The translations under genes and the position numbers were made by a program. Shown piece after piece: positions 1 to 7,176 of a DNA stretch of 35,472 nt. The DNA lies in the IMG/VR virus record IMGVR_UViG_3300038701_001464, positions 1 through 35,472 of that record; one strand, written 5' to 3'. The DNA comes from a virus. The notes under the pieces were generated by a model. It ran no database searches. It saw nothing but the letters and a program-made list of their open reading frames with translations, and was not told the origin of the DNA. Position 1 is the first letter of the stretch. Each line of letters starts with the position of its first letter.

Positions 1-366
1 AAGCGCGCCGAAAATGAACGTTTGCGGGCCGAAGCCGAGAAAGCGAGGCAAGAGGTCGACGAAAAAGCGCTAGAAATCGCCAGAATTGCCGCTGAGCGAG
101 ATAAAGCGGTTAGAGCTGAGCAAGAGGCCGCAAAAGCAAAAGAGAGCGATATGGCGGCTAGAATGGCGGAAATTGAAGCCGCCAAACAACAAGAAGAGCT
201 TATTAAATCCGATCAGACGCGCAAGCAAAGAGCCAAAGATGAAATTATCGACGATTTATCAGAAATCTTATTCAGCGCTGATTTAGATGATCTCGACGAA
301 GTTTTAGAGCTTATTTATCACTCTATCGAAAACGGATCCATTCGCAACGTTCGCATTGTAGATTAA
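1..366 (+). CDS. C-terminal part of DUF1351-like coiled-coil recombination-operon protein
   Basis: This open frame enters from the left edge (no start codon inside the window) and ends at a TAA at 364-366. It is the continuation of the gene that begins at 34708: the first ~42 codons are the same sequence, in the same frame, as the last codons at the right edge. Joined across the circle (34708-35345 then 3-366) the gene is 1002 nt, 333 aa. This part begins as a charged Ala/Glu/Lys/Arg helix (a long coiled coil) and ends in an acidic segment of about 50 residues rich in Asp, Leu and Ile. A TTG at 22 could be mistaken for a start, but the frame is open upstream and has no ribosome site there. 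It ends 35 bp before a convergent gene, with a bidirectional terminator between them. The exact role is unknown. Confidence 0.85.
   Translation, partial: KRAENERLRAEAEKARQEVDEKALEIARIAAERDKAVRAEQEAAKAKESDMAARMAEIEAAKQQEELIKSDQTRKQRAKDEIIDDLSEILFSADLDDLDEVLELIYHSIENGSIRNVRIVD
3..126. repeat. Left copy of 124-bp terminal overlap
   Basis: Bases 3-126 are identical to 35346-35469 (offset 35,343). The match breaks at base 2 (A against T) and at bases 127-128 (GC against CT), so the last few bases at the contig ends are probably edge errors. Both copies lie in the same frame of the same gene. The simplest reading is that the window is a circularly closed or circularly permuted phage genome of about 35,343 bp. 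Confidence 0.9.
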
Positions 367-370
367 AATA

Positions 371-402
371 AAAAAGCGCCGGTGATCATGCCGGCGTTTT
401 TC
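371..402. terminator. Bidirectional intrinsic terminator
   Basis: Stem CGCCGG (377-382) pairs with CCGGCG (391-396) across an 8-nt loop. It is followed by TTTTT (397-401) and preceded by AAAAA (371-375), so it can act in both directions. It sits between the plus-strand recombination operon ending at 366 and the minus-strand lysis operon ending at 401. On the minus strand the stop codon of the last lysis-operon gene lies just before the hairpin. Confidence 0.85.
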
Positions 403-871
403 AATTCCAAAATCTGCTTACTGTTAACCAAGGTTGCGGAACAAGCCCGAGAAATTTGCATTTGTGTATCGCGTTTGCAAATGTGTCATTCTTAAATTGC
501 TCTATGGTTTGGCTTTCGACCCACCACGGACCAAAAAAAAAATTACCATCATCTCGAACTACCGCCGGCTCAAGTTCAACGCGTAACGGAACGCTGGGGC
601 CGTTCCTTTCACCTAAGAAAAATTGAAGATCTCGAAATGCGCAATTTGGCCGCAAGCGGTTGCTTTCACCCCAGATATAAAACCCCACTTTGGGGCCGAC
701 ACGAAAAAGATTGTTTTGAATTGGCGGGGCTGTGATTATCTTTGTTAATGTCATCGGGGCCGCGGCTGGGGCAACGTAACCCTCGACTTTACCAATCCCA
801 ATTATCCATAAAGACAGCACGGTAATAATTAACCACCATTCCGGCTCGGATCGTCTAATTTTAAATCTCAT
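401..871 (-). CDS. Membrane-anchored hypothetical protein, last gene of the lysis operon
   Basis: A 156-aa protein of unknown function. An N-terminal basic patch is followed by one hydrophobic segment (about residues 13-28) that could be a signal anchor. The rest is a predicted periplasmic or soluble domain with two widely spaced Cys (NCAF and HKCKF). The ATG overlaps the stop of the upstream holin-like gene by 4 nt (ATGA), so it is translated as part of the lysis transcript and is the final gene before the terminator. Its position suggests a role in lysis or envelope interaction, but no domain was recognised. Confidence 0.7.
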   Translation of the reverse strand: MRFKIRRSEPEWWLIITVLSLWIIGIGKVEGYVAPAAAPMTLTKIITAPPIQNNLFRVGPKVGFYIWGESNRLRPNCAFRDLQFFLGERNGPSVPLRVELEPAVVRDDGNFFFGPWWVESQTIEQFKNDTFANAIHKCKFLGLVPQPWLTVSRFWN

Positions 872-1173
872 GATTTACCCCTAGAAAAATAGCTTCTTAT
901 GAACGCGTCTATCGATTTACTGTCGAGTACGGTTAATTGACGCATAACGGCCTCACCTGTCAACGCTATAACACACCCAGCAGGCACTTTATAGGTTTCC
1001 GGTGCTAATTCGAGCCATGCTAAAACGGCGTCCGTTGAGATAGTCGCGGCGAAAATTGATGCTGATAACGTAAACAATACGTTTATAGCTGAGCGCCGTT
1101 CGGACGTTCTAACTTTAAAAATTGCTGCGAGAGTAACCGCAATCCAGAAATATAAATCATGGCCTAAAATCAT
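868..1173 (-). CDS. Holin-like small membrane protein
   Basis: A 101-aa protein with three predicted hydrophobic segments: near residues 6-20, 31-54 and 62-77. A charged, Arg/Lys-containing C-terminus follows. Size and topology fit a class I holin, which would form the inner-membrane lesion that lets the endolysin reach the cell wall. It overlaps the outer spanin gene by a single base and the next gene by 4 nt. A second small membrane protein (1760-2032) is also a holin candidate, so which one is the holin and which an antiholin or accessory cannot be settled from sequence. Confidence 0.55.
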   Translation of the reverse strand: MILGHDLYFWIAVTLAAIFKVRTSERRSAINVLFTLSASIFAATISTDAVLAWLELAPETYKVPAGCVIALTGEAVMRQLTVLDSKSIDAFIRSYFSRGKS

Positions 1174-1499
1174 CAGTCACTCTTTTCGGTTCCCGTTGCA
1201 ATTAAATCATATTGCCTCTTTAACGTGTTATACCATTCGGCGCAACGCCCCCCCCTCGCGTTTGCAGAACCTAAAGCAATATCCGTTTTTATAACAGCAA
1301 CGTCTAGTCTGTCACCCTGTGAAACACCAGATCGCACACGTTTACCGCATTCCGCCGGCTGATTAGGTAATCTTAACGCCTCATCTTGCCTTGCTTTTTC
1401 CTCGGCTGCGGCTTTAATTATGTCTTCACTTGTTTGACAACCGGTTAAGGATAGCGGGATCAACATTACAATTAGCATTAACAGCGTTGTTGCTTTCAT
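1173..1499 (-). CDS. Rz1-like outer spanin lipoprotein
   Basis: A 108-aa protein with a typical lipoprotein signal peptide: a hydrophobic stretch (residues 5-18) followed by the lipobox LTGC with the lipidated Cys at residue 21. The mature part is charged and has two further Cys. Its start lies inside the 3' end of the inner spanin gene in another frame (74-nt overlap), the arrangement known for Rz/Rz1 pairs. The expected role is to sit in the outer membrane and join the inner spanin across the periplasm to fuse the membranes at the end of lysis. It lacks the strong Pro-rich character of lambda Rz1, so the call rests on the lipobox and the nested position. Confidence 0.75.
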   Translation of the reverse strand: MKATTLLMLIVMLIPLSLTGCQTSEDIIKAAAEEKARQDEALRLPNQPAECGKRVRSGVSQGDRLDVAVIKTDIALGSANARGGRCAEWYNTLKRQYDLIATGTEKSD

Positions 1500-1791
1500 A
1501 TTCCTCTAGCTCCAATTTCGCGTTAGCTGCGATTTCATCAGCTTGCGCGGCGGATTTCTCGAACTGCTCTAAAAGCTTTTCGTTAACCTCGATTTTTGCA
1601 TTCAATAACGCAATAGTTTGGTTTTGGGCTGCGATTACCGCCTCATCAGCCGCGTTACTCAATGCATCTTTAATCGCGCCCCGAACCTCGGAAAAATGAT
1701 AAAGCGTTAAAGCGCCGGCAATTAATACAACAATTCCTAATTTGGTTTTAAAAAAGAAATTAGCCGCCCATTTGATAATCAACATCATCAT
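1426..1791 (-). CDS. Rz-like inner spanin
   Basis: From the ATG at 1791 this gives 121 aa: one N-terminal transmembrane segment (about residues 12-32 after a short basic leader), then a long alpha-helical, Ala/Glu/Gln-rich periplasmic region typical of i-spanins, ending DPAILNRLSNK. A longer in-frame reading to 1836 exists. The triple ATG at 1783-1791 is preferred because GGAG (1800-1803) lies 8 nt upstream. It overlaps the upstream membrane protein by 32 nt and contains the start of the outer spanin gene near its 3' end. It would work with the lipoprotein at 1173-1499 in outer-membrane disruption. Confidence 0.8.
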   Translation of the reverse strand: MMMLIIKWAANFFFKTKLGIVVLIAGALTLYHFSEVRGAIKDALSNAADEAVIAAQNQTIALLNAKIEVNEKLLEQFEKSAAQADEIAANAKLELEEYESNNAVNANCNVDPAILNRLSNK

Positions 1792-2032
1792 TTTGCTTGC
1801 TCCAAGGTGATTGTGCTGATGTCCATTCCATACCATACGCGCCGAATAAAAAGGCGATCACCGGATAAAATGTAAATTCAATCAAGTCATACGGCTTTTC
1901 CATGTCATACCCGAAAACATCTAAAACAACGATAAAGACCGCCGCTATAAGCCATAAAAGCATTAAAAGCCAACCGGCCTCACGTTTTCCAGATCTGCCA
2001 CCTATGACATATTTTTTTAAGGCGCTAATCAT
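1760..2032 (-). CDS. Holin-like membrane protein with two predicted TM segments
   Basis: A 90-aa protein with a basic N-terminus, a strong hydrophobic segment (residues ~19-42), a short connecting loop with acidic residues and a second hydrophobic segment (~50-66), then a polar acidic tail. It starts 4 nt inside the end of the endolysin gene (ATGA overlap) and its 3' end overlaps the inner spanin. Being directly next to the endolysin makes it a good holin candidate, of class II-like topology. The three-TM protein at 868-1173 competes for that role. Confidence 0.6.
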   Translation of the reverse strand: MISALKKYVIGGRSGKREAGWLLMLLWLIAAVFIVVLDVFGYDMEKPYDLIEFTFYPVIAFLFGAYGMEWTSAQSPWSKQNDDVDYQMGG

Positions 2033-2853
2033 AATCTAGCCGCCTGAAAATGCATCGCGTCCTTGCCCCATAATCTGAGCGCCGGCAACCATCCATGTTT
2101 TTCCATGATATCTAAGAACGGCTTATATTCATCGCCGCAAAACAGGGCTTTAGGACATGAAACACGCAAGCCGTTCGGGGCTGCAAAAAAGTCGATTGCA
2201 ATTCCATACGCATGCATAGACCAGCGCGACCCACCCCGCATCTTGCGCGGGTTATAAGCGCCGGCATATCGATCTATCCCCAATCGGCGCATTTCATCCA
2301 TTCCGTAGTGCTCATGAACCTCGATTAATGCCGCCTCTAAATCGTCGGCAACGTCCTTATGAACTGTGATTTTGTTTGTTGATTGACGCAAATTGTAATC
2401 AATCCGTAGTTTAAATGGTAACTTGATAGTTTTTAAGCGCTTGCGAATTGTGCCGCTGTTTTTCCCAGCCGTACCATAAACGTTTTCAACGTCCCTTTGT
2501 CTAGGGCGCCGAATTGTTTTAGATGGCTCATAGCTCTTGCGCTCGGGGCGGTTTACGACTTCACGCTTGCCGTTTACGTTTTTGTATTCCCATGCGCGAA
2601 ACGCTTCTAATGTGTTTACGCCGGCTTGACCATCAACGGATCCAGCCTCAAAACCCCAGACATTCAAACACGCTTGCGCGGCTGCAATGCCTCGACGCTT
2701 CCAGCCCCAGCGCTTCGCCTTTGGGTATTGATGCGCTTGTGTTCGTTCAATTACCTCAATCGCGTTTTGAGTGAGCGGGCCTAAATCATTATCAATGCCG
2801 CCGGCATAGTAACCGGTTTTTGAAAGAATACGTTGAATGTCTGAAATATTCAT
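2029..2853 (-). CDS. Endolysin: M15 (VanY-type) peptidase with N-terminal wall-binding-like region
   Basis: A 274-aa peptidoglycan endopeptidase. The C-terminal domain (about residues 135-274) carries the M15 zinc signature SMHAYGIAIDF, giving ligands His214 and Asp221, and a downstream DAMHF motif supplying His268. The first 90 residues contain two short repeats of peptidoglycan-binding-domain type (xIQRxLxxxGYYxGGIDxxxGPLT and a similar QACLNVWGF...SVDGQAG). The known activity of this family is cleavage of stem-peptide cross-links. It lacks a signal peptide, so release should depend on a holin. It overlaps the upstream DUF1353-like gene by 4 nt and leads the lysis block. Confidence 0.88.
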   Translation of the reverse strand: MNISDIQRILSKTGYYAGGIDNDLGPLTQNAIEVIERTQAHQYPKAKRWGWKRRGIAAAQACLNVWGFEAGSVDGQAGVNTLEAFRAWEYKNVNGKREVVNRPERKSYEPSKTIRRPRQRDVENVYGTAGKNSGTIRKRLKTIKLPFKLRIDYNLRQSTNKITVHKDVADDLEAALIEVHEHYGMDEMRRLGIDRYAGAYNPRKMRGGSRWSMHAYGIAIDFFAAPNGLRVSCPKALFCGDEYKPFLDIMEKHGWLPALRLWGKDAMHFQAARL

Positions 2854-3242
2854 AATGGCGCTTTCTGTTTTTCAAATCTGGGGCCGAATAAACGAACTGC
2901 ATTATACATTATAGCGGCGTCCCGCTTTGATACACCTAACACGAGCATAGCCTCTTTGAAAACTTTATGTGCATCTTTAGAGCTCATTATATGCCGGTTC
3001 TTGCACAAGTAATCGTGAACAACCGCCGCCTTTGCATATTCACCGAATGGCGGATAAAAGCCCCAGAAAGCCCGCGGGATCGATGCAAAGTCAGTTTTAA
3101 ACCCAGCATCAACGGTAATATAAAATCTATCGCCGAATATATCAGTATAATAAACGAAAGGGGCTAAAACACTTGAAAGCGTTCGCCCCTCCTCTTTTTC
3201 CGCCAATATTCGAACATCTAACGGCGTAGTAAAACTAGACAT
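2850..3242 (-). CDS. DUF1353-like phage protein
   Basis: A 130-aa protein with the conserved features of the DUF1353 family: a central GFKTDFASIPR motif, then W..YPPFGEYAKAAVVHDYLC, then a short C-terminal helix region. In many phages members of this family sit between tail and lysis genes, as here, and their role is not established. The His-Asp pair in VVHDYLC and the Asp in the TDFASIP motif are the conserved polar residues. The start overlaps nothing. The stop overlaps the endolysin start by ATGA. Confidence 0.75.
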   Translation of the reverse strand: MSSFTTPLDVRILAEKEEGRTLSSVLAPFVYYTDIFGDRFYITVDAGFKTDFASIPRAFWGFYPPFGEYAKAAVVHDYLCKNRHIMSSKDAHKVFKEAMLVLGVSKRDAAIMYNAVRLFGPRFEKQKAPL

Positions 3243-3258
3243 ATCATCAAGCCTACTT

Positions 3259-3765
3259 TCAAACTCCGATAATTTCGGCTTTGCGTTCGGCCGTCAAAAT
3301 ATTCGCGCCACTGTCAATAACAGCTTGCAAACCGGCATCTACTTTTGGATGATCTAGCCAAACCTCATCAGCCAATGCTTCACTTAACCATAATTGAATA
3401 CGGGGCTCTTGATGCGCAAGCGTCATAATCCCGATTTTTTCATCATCAGTAAATCGGTCCATAAAATCGCGCGGCGGAACCGTTCTAGCCCTCATTGCCG
3501 CGTTTGCGTTGGATTGATCAACATATGGCGTAATTGTTACCGTGTCGGGATCGATGGCAATTGCGGCATTAATAGACGTCATATCGCGCGAACCAAAATC
3601 AAACCTATCTTTCATGTATGATAAATGAGCAATGTTCGCTTTCATCGCTTCTATTGGCTCACCTGCATCGACCTCACCAGCGATGATCGCATTGATAAGA
3701 TCGACGCTATCTTGCATCGCGCTATAATGAATTGTTAACTCTTCATTTGTTGGGGTATCAGACAT
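3259..3765 (-). CDS. Hypothetical protein downstream of the tail fibre
   Basis: A 168-aa acidic, mostly helical protein with no recognised domain. It has an N-terminal helical region (residues 1-55), a middle segment with repeated DPDTVTITPYVDQ-like polar residues, and a C-terminal helical part starting DFMDRFTDDEK. It begins 4 bp after the fibre stop codon, so it is translationally coupled with the fibre gene. That position is typical of tail fibre assembly chaperones, but this is inference from context only. Confidence 0.6.
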   Translation of the reverse strand: MSDTPTNEELTIHYSAMQDSVDLINAIIAGEVDAGEPIEAMKANIAHLSYMKDRFDFGSRDMTSINAAIAIDPDTVTITPYVDQSNANAAMRARTVPPRDFMDRFTDDEKIGIMTLAHQEPRIQLWLSEALADEVWLDHPKVDAGLQAVIDSGANILTAERKAEIIGV

Positions 3766-3769
3766 TTGC

Positions 3770-5680
3770 CTATCCTTTTAATGTTTTAATTTCTTTTTTG
3801 AGCTCATCAACTTGCTCCGATAGCTCTTGAATAGCTTTAGCCATGATCGGTATCAGGTTGCCATATTTAGCCTCATATCGATCTTCATTTTCAGTATGAA
3901 CAAGATCTGTAATTTCATTATGGCCAGCCTCAAGCAAATCTTGAGCAATGAAACCAAGTCGCGTTTTGCCGTCCTTAATGTTCCCGTCTCGGGTCTCCCA
4001 CTTATATTGGACAGGTCGAAGTTTATTAAGGAAATCCAAGCCAAACGGGTTTTCGATTACATCGGTTTTATCCCGCGCATCTGACAGCGAGGAAATGGAT
4101 GTGTCATTGCATCGAATTGTAGTAATGCCCGCATCTCCAAGTGTGACTTCGTTAGACGCTGTGGCAGAACTTGGTTGAGCGTTATAACCTAAACTTAAAT
4201 TATTATTTCCTGTTGTTATTGAGCTTCCGGCGTTATGACCAAACCCAGTGTTTTGACTTCCCGTTGTATTGGCATAAAGTGCTTGATAACCAGCGGCCGT
4301 ATTGTTGTTTCCCGTTGTGTTAGAAAGTAGTGCTTGTTGACCTATTGCGGTGAGGCTAATACCCTCTGTATTACTAAACAATGCTGCATAGCCCATTGCG
4401 ACATTTGCAAATCCGATTGTATTCGCATGGAGTGATTGATGACCAATCGCTACATTGCGGTAACCAGTCGTATTTGCTTCTAATGTCTCGTTACCATGCG
4501 CAACGTTTTGATAACCTGTCGTATTGTTTGCCGCCGATGCATAACCGACCGCAACGTTTGAATATCCCGTAGTATTGTCAACAAGCGCTGTATGGCCAAC
4601 CGCCGTATTGTTACTACCTGTTGTATTATAATACATCGCCTGATAGCCAAGGGCAGTATTGTTATTGGCTGCTGTAGAAGAATAAAGAGCTTGTCGCCCA
4701 AATGCACTATTATTTATGCCTGTCGTGCTGGTGCGCAAAGTATCGCGGCCCATCGCCGTATTACTTGTACCTGTTGTATTATCTTTAAGAGACTGATAGC
4801 CGTAAGCCGAATTACTATCGCCAGAGGTATTGTTATACATTGCCTGATAGCCGACACTGACATTAGCCGCGCCTGTCGTATTGGAAACCATATTTTGATT
4901 ACCAACAGAAACGTTGTTGCTCGCGGTCGTATTGTTTGAAAGCGCAATATAACCGATAGCCACATTACCGTTGCCTGTAGTACTGTCTTCTAATGCCTGA
5001 TAGCCAATTGCAACGTTACGATAGCCTGTCGTATTTGATTCTAGGGCCTCATTGCCAACCGCAGTATTTTGATAGCCTGACGTGTTGTAATACATCGCGC
5101 CGAAGCCTACTGAAACGTTACTGTTACCCGTTGTATTGCTATATAGCGACCTATACCCTGTCGCAGTATTGCTAGCGCCTGATGTGTTGTCATACAGCGC
5201 CTGATAACCATTAGCAGCGTTGTTTGACCCCGTAGTATTGCTATAGAGCGTTAGATAACCAATCGCTGTGTTGCTGCCTCCTGTTGTATTGGCGTTTAGA
5301 GCGCGATAGCCGCTCGCGACATTATAATTCCCTGTCGTATTGGAGTACAGGGCGGAATATCCGCTAGCGGTGTTTCTAATGCCTGTAGTATTGCTATACA
5401 GTGATTGATAACCAAGCGCCGTGTTGTAATCCCCCGTATTCGACGCCAAAGCATCAGAACCCAAAGCAACCGACGTGCTTGTCGAAATTATATCAAGCGC
5501 GGCTTTTAATGCGTCAATTGTGGTGACGCCGGTTCCGCCGGCTGCGACGGGTCGCGCATCATTGAGATCTGCAACAACATCATCTAAAAACGCGTTGTAA
5601 GGCGCACTTTCAATCGTTGTGTTAGATGTGACTTTTGTTCCGGTTGGTAAAGAATAAACACCGCTTCCGTTTCTAGGCAT
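3770..5680 (-). CDS. Tail fibre/spike with 25 head-like repeats and C-terminal S74 auto-cleaving chaperone
   Basis: A 636-aa fibre. Residues 1-85 are a probable virion-attachment region. Residues 86-510 are 25 consecutive 17-residue repeats of consensus N(T/V)A.GY.AL.SNTTG.., similar to trimeric-autotransporter head repeats and expected to form a left-handed trimeric beta-roll. Residues ~530-636 are a peptidase S74 intramolecular chaperone: Ser533 and Lys538 in SDARDK match the known Ser/Lys dyad five residues apart, followed by LRPVQYKW and LGFIAQDL motifs and a C-terminal coiled coil. In this family the chaperone folds the trimer and cuts itself off. Expected role: host receptor binding. 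Confidence 0.88.
   Translation of the reverse strand: MPRNGSGVYSLPTGTKVTSNTTIESAPYNAFLDDVVADLNDARPVAAGGTGVTTIDALKAALDIISTSTSVALGSDALASNTGDYNTALGYQSLYSNTTGIRNTASGYSALYSNTTGNYNVASGYRALNANTTGGSNTAIGYLTLYSNTTGSNNAANGYQALYDNTSGASNTATGYRSLYSNTTGNSNVSVGFGAMYYNTSGYQNTAVGNEALESNTTGYRNVAIGYQALEDSTTGNGNVAIGYIALSNNTTASNNVSVGNQNMVSNTTGAANVSVGYQAMYNNTSGDSNSAYGYQSLKDNTTGTSNTAMGRDTLRTSTTGINNSAFGRQALYSSTAANNNTALGYQAMYYNTTGSNNTAVGHTALVDNTTGYSNVAVGYASAANNTTGYQNVAHGNETLEANTTGYRNVAIGHQSLHANTIGFANVAMGYAALFSNTEGISLTAIGQQALLSNTTGNNNTAAGYQALYANTTGSQNTGFGHNAGSSITTGNNNLSLGYNAQPSSATASNEVTLGDAGITTIRCNDTSISSLSDARDKTDVIENPFGLDFLNKLRPVQYKWETRDGNIKDGKTRLGFIAQDLLEAGHNEITDLVHTENEDRYEAKYGNLIPIMAKAIQELSEQVDELKKEIKTLKG
4151..5425 (-). 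repeat. 25 tandem 51-bp coding repeats in the fibre gene
   Basis: Residues 86-510 of the fibre fall into 25 in-register units of 17 codons without interruption. Each begins with Asn followed by Thr or Val in most units and ends near NTTG plus two variable residues. The units differ at many codons, so the array has diverged rather than recently expanded. A few carry non-consensus forms, such as units ending STAANN or SATASN. Confidence 0.9.
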
Positions 5681-5697
5681 TTAATAAACTCCTGTAA

Positions 5698-7173
5698 TTA
5701 AGCGCCATTGCCCGCGGCAAGTGCTTTGTTAAATCGATCTCGTTCTGCTTCTAAAGCTTCCATTTCACGAGCAGCTAGAATTTTAAGAATGGCATTTTTG
5801 CGCGTCGGCCCTTTTGTTACCGTCGGCGCTTGCTTCTGCATTTCTTCATAAAGAGGGGATCGCTTGCGGACGTTTGCATCGACCTTTTTAAACGCGTTTT
5901 CCGTCATCTTGTTTGATGAGGATTTGAGCGCTCTACCAAGTAACGGCGGGGCAACAGCACCAATAATCCCGCCCATTGGCCCCGCGGCCATTGTGCCGGC
6001 TGTTGCGCCTAAAGCGGTTGATGATAAAGCCCCCAGCCCACCACCACCACCAAGATAATTTGATGCGTCGCGCGTTGCGTTTGCAGCTTTTGAGCCATGA
6101 ACAACGCCCTCAAGCTCTTTAACCTCATCAGCATTGAACCCAGCAACTTTCTTTTTCTGGTCTAATGCGGACGCGATTTTTGAGCGTATTGTGTTGCCTA
6201 TGTTTTGGCCTGAGTTTGCCGCGGCTGCGCGACGTTCCGCGCTGGTCTGCATTCCGCCAATGAGTTCCGAGCGCTTGCCCGCTGCATAATTTCCGTTTGC
6301 TTCTTCAAGCAACTTTGCTGCGATTGCCCGTCTTGGTCCCATACTTCCTGAGGGATCGGCAGGAATGCCGGCCTGATTTCCCGCGTCAAATTTTCCAGAA
6401 CCGCGAATAAAATCGTCCAAATACTTTTGGGCATATATTCCCGCTGCTTGCTCTGACGGATCAGTAAACTTTTGGCCCAATTTTCCGAATGATTTGCGAG
6501 CTGCATGTAATCCGTTGATGTCGGCAATTGCGCCGGCCGGCGGGTTTGCCAAATCGTTGAGTTGTCGGAATGTGTTAGGCGCTGTGACATCATTGAAACC
6601 CTCTGAGTTCATTTTAATCATGGCTTCTTTGGCCATTTGTGCAACGTCAGCCGCGGGATATTCCGCGCCGGTTGCCCTCATAGCATCATAGCCGCTTTTG
6701 CCAGCTTCTTTCAATTGAATTGCTGTCGGGGCGTCGGGAACCTGTTTATAAGTATTTCGAGATTGGCCGGCTATCGCTTTATCCCCAGATCTAACCATAG
6801 GATTAGCACCTGAAAACACGCCAGCAAATTCCGACGCGCGCCCGATAACATCATCAGACGTGCGCCCCGTCATAGGGTCGTTAATTTGAACCTTGCCGCT
6901 CATCACGTCGGCCGGCAATTGAAACGCTCGCTTGATCGGGCCCAATAGTCCCGCATCACTGTCGAATTTTACTGAACCATCTTCATAGCGAGACATCGGC
7001 AAAATAGAACCAGAAAACACCGGCTGATTAACTGCCTCTTGCGGCAATTGCTGGATTTGCTCGGTCGATACATTTTCGCTAGAAACATAAGCCTCGATAT
7101 CATCCGCCGGCGCGCCCTGCGAAATCATCTTTGCAACATTTCGTTTTACCCGTGCGATTTCTTTAACGTCCAT
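5698..7173 (-). CDS. Putative internal/ejection virion protein
   Basis: A 491-aa protein, largely helical and Ala/Lys/Glu-rich, with a glycine-rich hydrophobic stretch near residues 375-415 (GGGGGLGALSSTALG, then GTMAAGPMGGIIGAVAPPLLG). Such a stretch could insert in a membrane. It lies between the fibre and the 954-aa internal lytic protein, the place where short-tailed phages encode DNA-ejection proteins. No enzymatic motif was seen. The role as an ejection protein is inferred from position and the membrane-active-looking segment. Confidence 0.6.
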   Translation of the reverse strand: MDVKEIARVKRNVAKMISQGAPADDIEAYVSSENVSTEQIQQLPQEAVNQPVFSGSILPMSRYEDGSVKFDSDAGLLGPIKRAFQLPADVMSGKVQINDPMTGRTSDDVIGRASEFAGVFSGANPMVRSGDKAIAGQSRNTYKQVPDAPTAIQLKEAGKSGYDAMRATGAEYPAADVAQMAKEAMIKMNSEGFNDVTAPNTFRQLNDLANPPAGAIADINGLHAARKSFGKLGQKFTDPSEQAAGIYAQKYLDDFIRGSGKFDAGNQAGIPADPSGSMGPRRAIAAKLLEEANGNYAAGKRSELIGGMQTSAERRAAAANSGQNIGNTIRSKIASALDQKKKVAGFNADEVKELEGVVHGSKAANATRDASNYLGGGGGLGALSSTALGATAGTMAAGPMGGIIGAVAPPLLGRALKSSSNKMTENAFKKVDANVRKRSPLYEEMQKQAPTVTKGPTRKNAILKILAAREMEALEAERDRFNKALAAGNGA

Positions 7174-7176
7174 GAT

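Noticed and set aside
3-126. Physical direct terminal repeat of the virion
   Set aside because: It lies inside one reading frame and fits an assembly overlap of a circular genome better, but it cannot be excluded without read ends.
4592-4939. 115-codon plus-strand frame over the fibre repeats
   Set aside because: Antisense of the 51-bp repeats; repetition only reflects the fibre gene.
4151-5425. CRISPR-like regular repeat spacing of 51 bp
   Set aside because: Units have no conserved repeat/spacer split, differ throughout, and are one open reading frame.
3770-5680. Diversity-generating retroelement (as in BPP-1)
   Set aside because: No reverse transcriptase, template repeat or accessory gene found anywhere.
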